The notes below the pieces were generated by a model. It ran no database searches, was not told the origin of the DNA, and saw nothing but the letters and a program-made list of their open reading frames with translations. Positions 6,574-7,434 of a stretch of 7,434 nucleotides of DNA are shown piece by piece. The DNA is from Clostridia bacterium (lineage in GTDB: Bacteria > Bacillota > Clostridia > Christensenellales > Aristaeellaceae), in NCBI GenBank assembly GCA_017469605.1, contig JAFUGB010000079.1, positions 1-7,434 on the forward strand, in the 5' to 3' direction. The translations under genes and the position numbers were made by a program. Position 1 is the stretch's first letter. Every line of letters starts with the position of its first letter.

Positions 6574-6595
6574 AACACACTCAATATACTGTGTT
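6574..6595. repeat. Dyad AACACA-N10-TGTGTT in the leader of the binding-protein gene
   Basis: Perfect 6-base inverted arms at 6574-6579 and 6590-6595 flank a 10-base A/T-rich spacer. The site is about 20-40 bases downstream of the predicted start point of the operon and 35 bases before the ATG at 6539. It could be a downstream operator or a weak leader hairpin. Confidence 0.4.
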
Positions 6596-6620
6596 CGATT
6601 GCTCGCCTATTCTGTTTTAT

Positions 6621-6650
6621 ATTCTACCAAATACAACAAATCGTTGTCAA
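6621..6650 (-). promoter_or_regulatory. Sigma-A promoter of the ugp-like operon
   Basis: On the minus strand TTGACA (6645-6650) is followed after 18 bases by TAGAAT (6621-6626), with TG at the extended -10 position. The expected start is near 6613-6615, giving a leader of about 75 bases to the ATG at 6539. This is the best promoter match upstream of the operon. Confidence 0.75.
6633..6647. promoter_or_regulatory. Dyad ACAAC-N5-GTTGT overlapping the operon promoter; candidate operator
   Basis: Inverted 5-base arms at 6633-6637 and 6643-6647 lie in the promoter spacer and overlap the -35. The same half-sites delimit the inverted repeat at the MBOAT promoter (762-808). The flanking blocks TACAACAAA and GTTGTCAATA occur identically at both promoters. 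A repressor binding here would block polymerase. Confidence 0.4.
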
Positions 6651-6730
6651 TACCGTTGCGAAAAAAGTTTTTATCTTTTATCTTTTTCTGTGTCGTTAAG
6701 AGATATGACCCAAAGAAGGTCAGAAGACGT

Positions 6731-6750
6731 TTTTGATGTGTTTTGATGTG
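6731..6750. repeat. Perfect tandem repeat of TTTTGATGTG in the divergent control region
   Basis: Two adjacent copies of a 10-base unit, followed by a further TTTT (6751-6754), lie between the two divergent promoters. The 10-base period places both copies on the same face of the helix, which suits a regulator binding site. Function is inferred from position only. Confidence 0.45.
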
Positions 6751-6765
6751 TTTTCCCGATTTTTG

Positions 6766-6794
6766 TTGCATATTTCGTGTATTTATGATAAAAT
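6766..6794 (+). promoter_or_regulatory. Candidate promoter of the lysR gene
   Basis: TAAAAT at 6789-6794 is preceded by TG in the extended -10 position (ATGATAAAAT). A poor -35, TTGCAT (6766-6771), lies 17 bases upstream. An alternative -10 is TATGAT at 6784-6789. An A/T palindrome, AATATA-AAT-TATATT (6795-6809), covers the expected start point. The leader would be about 95 bases. A weak -35 fits a regulated or low-level promoter. Confidence 0.45.
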
Positions 6795-6860
6795 AATATA
6801 AATTATATTCTTAAGCATAAGCTATTGTTCCGCATTATTTGATTCACTGTTGCATTCCTG

Positions 6861-6879
6861 TGCTGTTGACTATACAGCA
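6861..6879 (+). promoter_or_regulatory. LysR-type T-N11-A dyad just upstream of lysR; candidate autoregulatory site
   Basis: TGCTGT (6861-6866) and ACAGCA (6874-6879) form a perfect 6-base dyad with a 7-base spacer. Within it T6864 and A6876 give the T-N11-A pattern typical of LysR-family sites. It ends only 6 bases before the ribosome binding site GGGAGG (6886-6891), so bound protein, or the same sequence as an RNA hairpin, could limit expression of lysR. Confidence 0.45.
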
Positions 6880-6896
6880 TGCTTTGGGAGGACATT

Positions 6897-7434
6897 ATGC
6901 AAAGCTTGGATTGGGAAATCATTGAGGTATTGCATGAAACCGGCAGTATAACCAAGACGGCAAGCCGTTTTTATATGTCGCAGCCCGCGCTCAGCAGGCA
7001 CATCCGCTCCATAGAATCCGAGTTGGGCATCAGCCTGCTGCTTCGGAATAAAAATGGCAGTATGTTTACGGAGGAAGGCGAAATCGTATACCAAAAAGCG
7101 GTGCTCATGGTCAATTTCATGCTGGATCTCAAACGGGAGCTTCTTGAATACACATCCAGAAAAGAAGAGATGATCCGGATCGGCTCTCCCAGCACCTTTA
7201 CATGCTATCGCCTTCCGGAAATGCTGAGCCTGTTTGCGCAAAAATATCCAAAAATCGACGTGGATCTATTCATACAGGACAGCGACGTCGTGTTGGAAAA
7301 ATTAAGGAAAGGGCTGATTGATCTCTGCTTTGTGATTGGAGATTTTGAAGAGGAAGATATCTTTGAAAAGACGCTGCTTTTTGAAGATAACCTGTATGTT
7401 GTATACAATAAGCACATCAAGCAGGAAGACATAG
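6897..7434 (+). CDS. LysR-family transcriptional regulator, N-terminal part, runs off the right edge
   Basis: From the ATG at 6897, GGGAGG 5 bases upstream, 179 codons are open to the window end. Residues 5-65 form the LysR winged helix-turn-helix: LDWEIIEVLHETGSITKTASRFYMSQPALSRHIRSIE in pieces, with the conserved GSITKTA (16-22) and SQPALSRHI (28-36), then the wing with TEEGE (58-62). A linker helix follows, and the effector domain starts near residue 92 (IRIGSPST). The effector part continues through KYPKIDVDLF and LRKGLIDLCFVIGDF, which match the usual periplasmic-binding-like fold. About 115-120 residues are missing relative to the usual length near 300. It is divergent from the ugp-like operon with 357 bases between the starts, the usual arrangement for a LysR protein controlling its neighbour. 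By eye the gene is more A/T-rich than the operon. The effector is unknown; glycerol-3-phosphate or a diester would be a reasonable guess. Confidence 0.92.
   Translation, partial: MQSLDWEIIEVLHETGSITKTASRFYMSQPALSRHIRSIESELGISLLLRNKNGSMFTEEGEIVYQKAVLMVNFMLDLKRELLEYTSRKEEMIRIGSPSTFTCYRLPEMLSLFAQKYPKIDVDLFIQDSDVVLEKLRKGLIDLCFVIGDFEEEDIFEKTLLFEDNLYVVYNKHIKQEDI

Noticed and set aside
6633..6650. Catabolite repression (cre) site at the operon promoter
   Set aside because: The match to the cre consensus around the central CG has about three mismatches; the symmetric ACAAC/GTTGT reading explains the sequence better.
5727..6746. 339-codon plus-strand open frame
   Set aside because: Antisense to the binding protein and running across its promoter; composition is Gly/Ile/Val-rich without recognisable motifs.
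6870..7241. Minus-strand frames opposite lysR
   Set aside because: The plus strand encodes an unmistakable LysR N-terminus with a GGGAGG site.
1..7434. CRISPR array, insertion sequence, rRNA or known riboswitch
   Set aside because: No regularly spaced repeats, no transposase, no rRNA segments, and no recognisable riboswitch core were seen.

Overview
The window reads as part of a GC-rich genome of the class Clostridia, probably a gut or anaerobic lineage. This is inferred from strong GGAGG-type ribosome binding sites, sigma-A promoters (TTGACA / TAGAAT), a CUT1-type ABC transporter encoded without its own ATPase, and protein style. The genus cannot be named from sequence alone. Everything except the last gene is on the minus strand.

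Layout from left to right: (1) 1-744, minus, the N-terminal 248 codons of an MBOAT (AlgI/DltB-like) membrane O-acyltransferase that runs off the left edge. Its own promoter lies at 783-811 and is embedded in a long inverted repeat. (2) 812-1293, no credible gene. This stretch holds an unusually structured element (867-1211) made of at least seven hairpins, including a cloverleaf-like domain at 992-1117. (3) 1294-6539, minus, a four-gene operon read in the order solute-binding protein (5229-6539), permease A (3439-5145), permease E (2041-3420), glycerophosphodiester phosphodiesterase (1294-2019). (4) 6540-6896, a divergent control region with a promoter for each side and several dyads and repeats. 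(5) 6897 to the right edge, plus, the N-terminal 179 codons of a LysR-family regulator.

The operon resembles ugpB-ugpA-ugpE-ugpQ without ugpC. A likely model is uptake of glycerol-3-phosphate or intact glycerophosphodiesters such as glycerophosphocholine, followed by cytosolic hydrolysis to glycerol-3-phosphate and an alcohol. The ATPase would come from elsewhere (a shared MsmX/UgpC-like subunit). The divergent LysR protein is a natural candidate regulator.

The most unusual points are these. Both permeases carry large N-terminal extensions: an approximately 195-residue extracytoplasmic domain on A, and about four extra membrane helices on E. The binding protein has a signal peptide but no lipobox cysteine. 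The operon's 3' flank holds the elaborate hairpin element. The ugp-like promoter and the MBOAT promoter share ACAAC/GTTGT half-sites and a 10-base block over the -35, which suggests common control.
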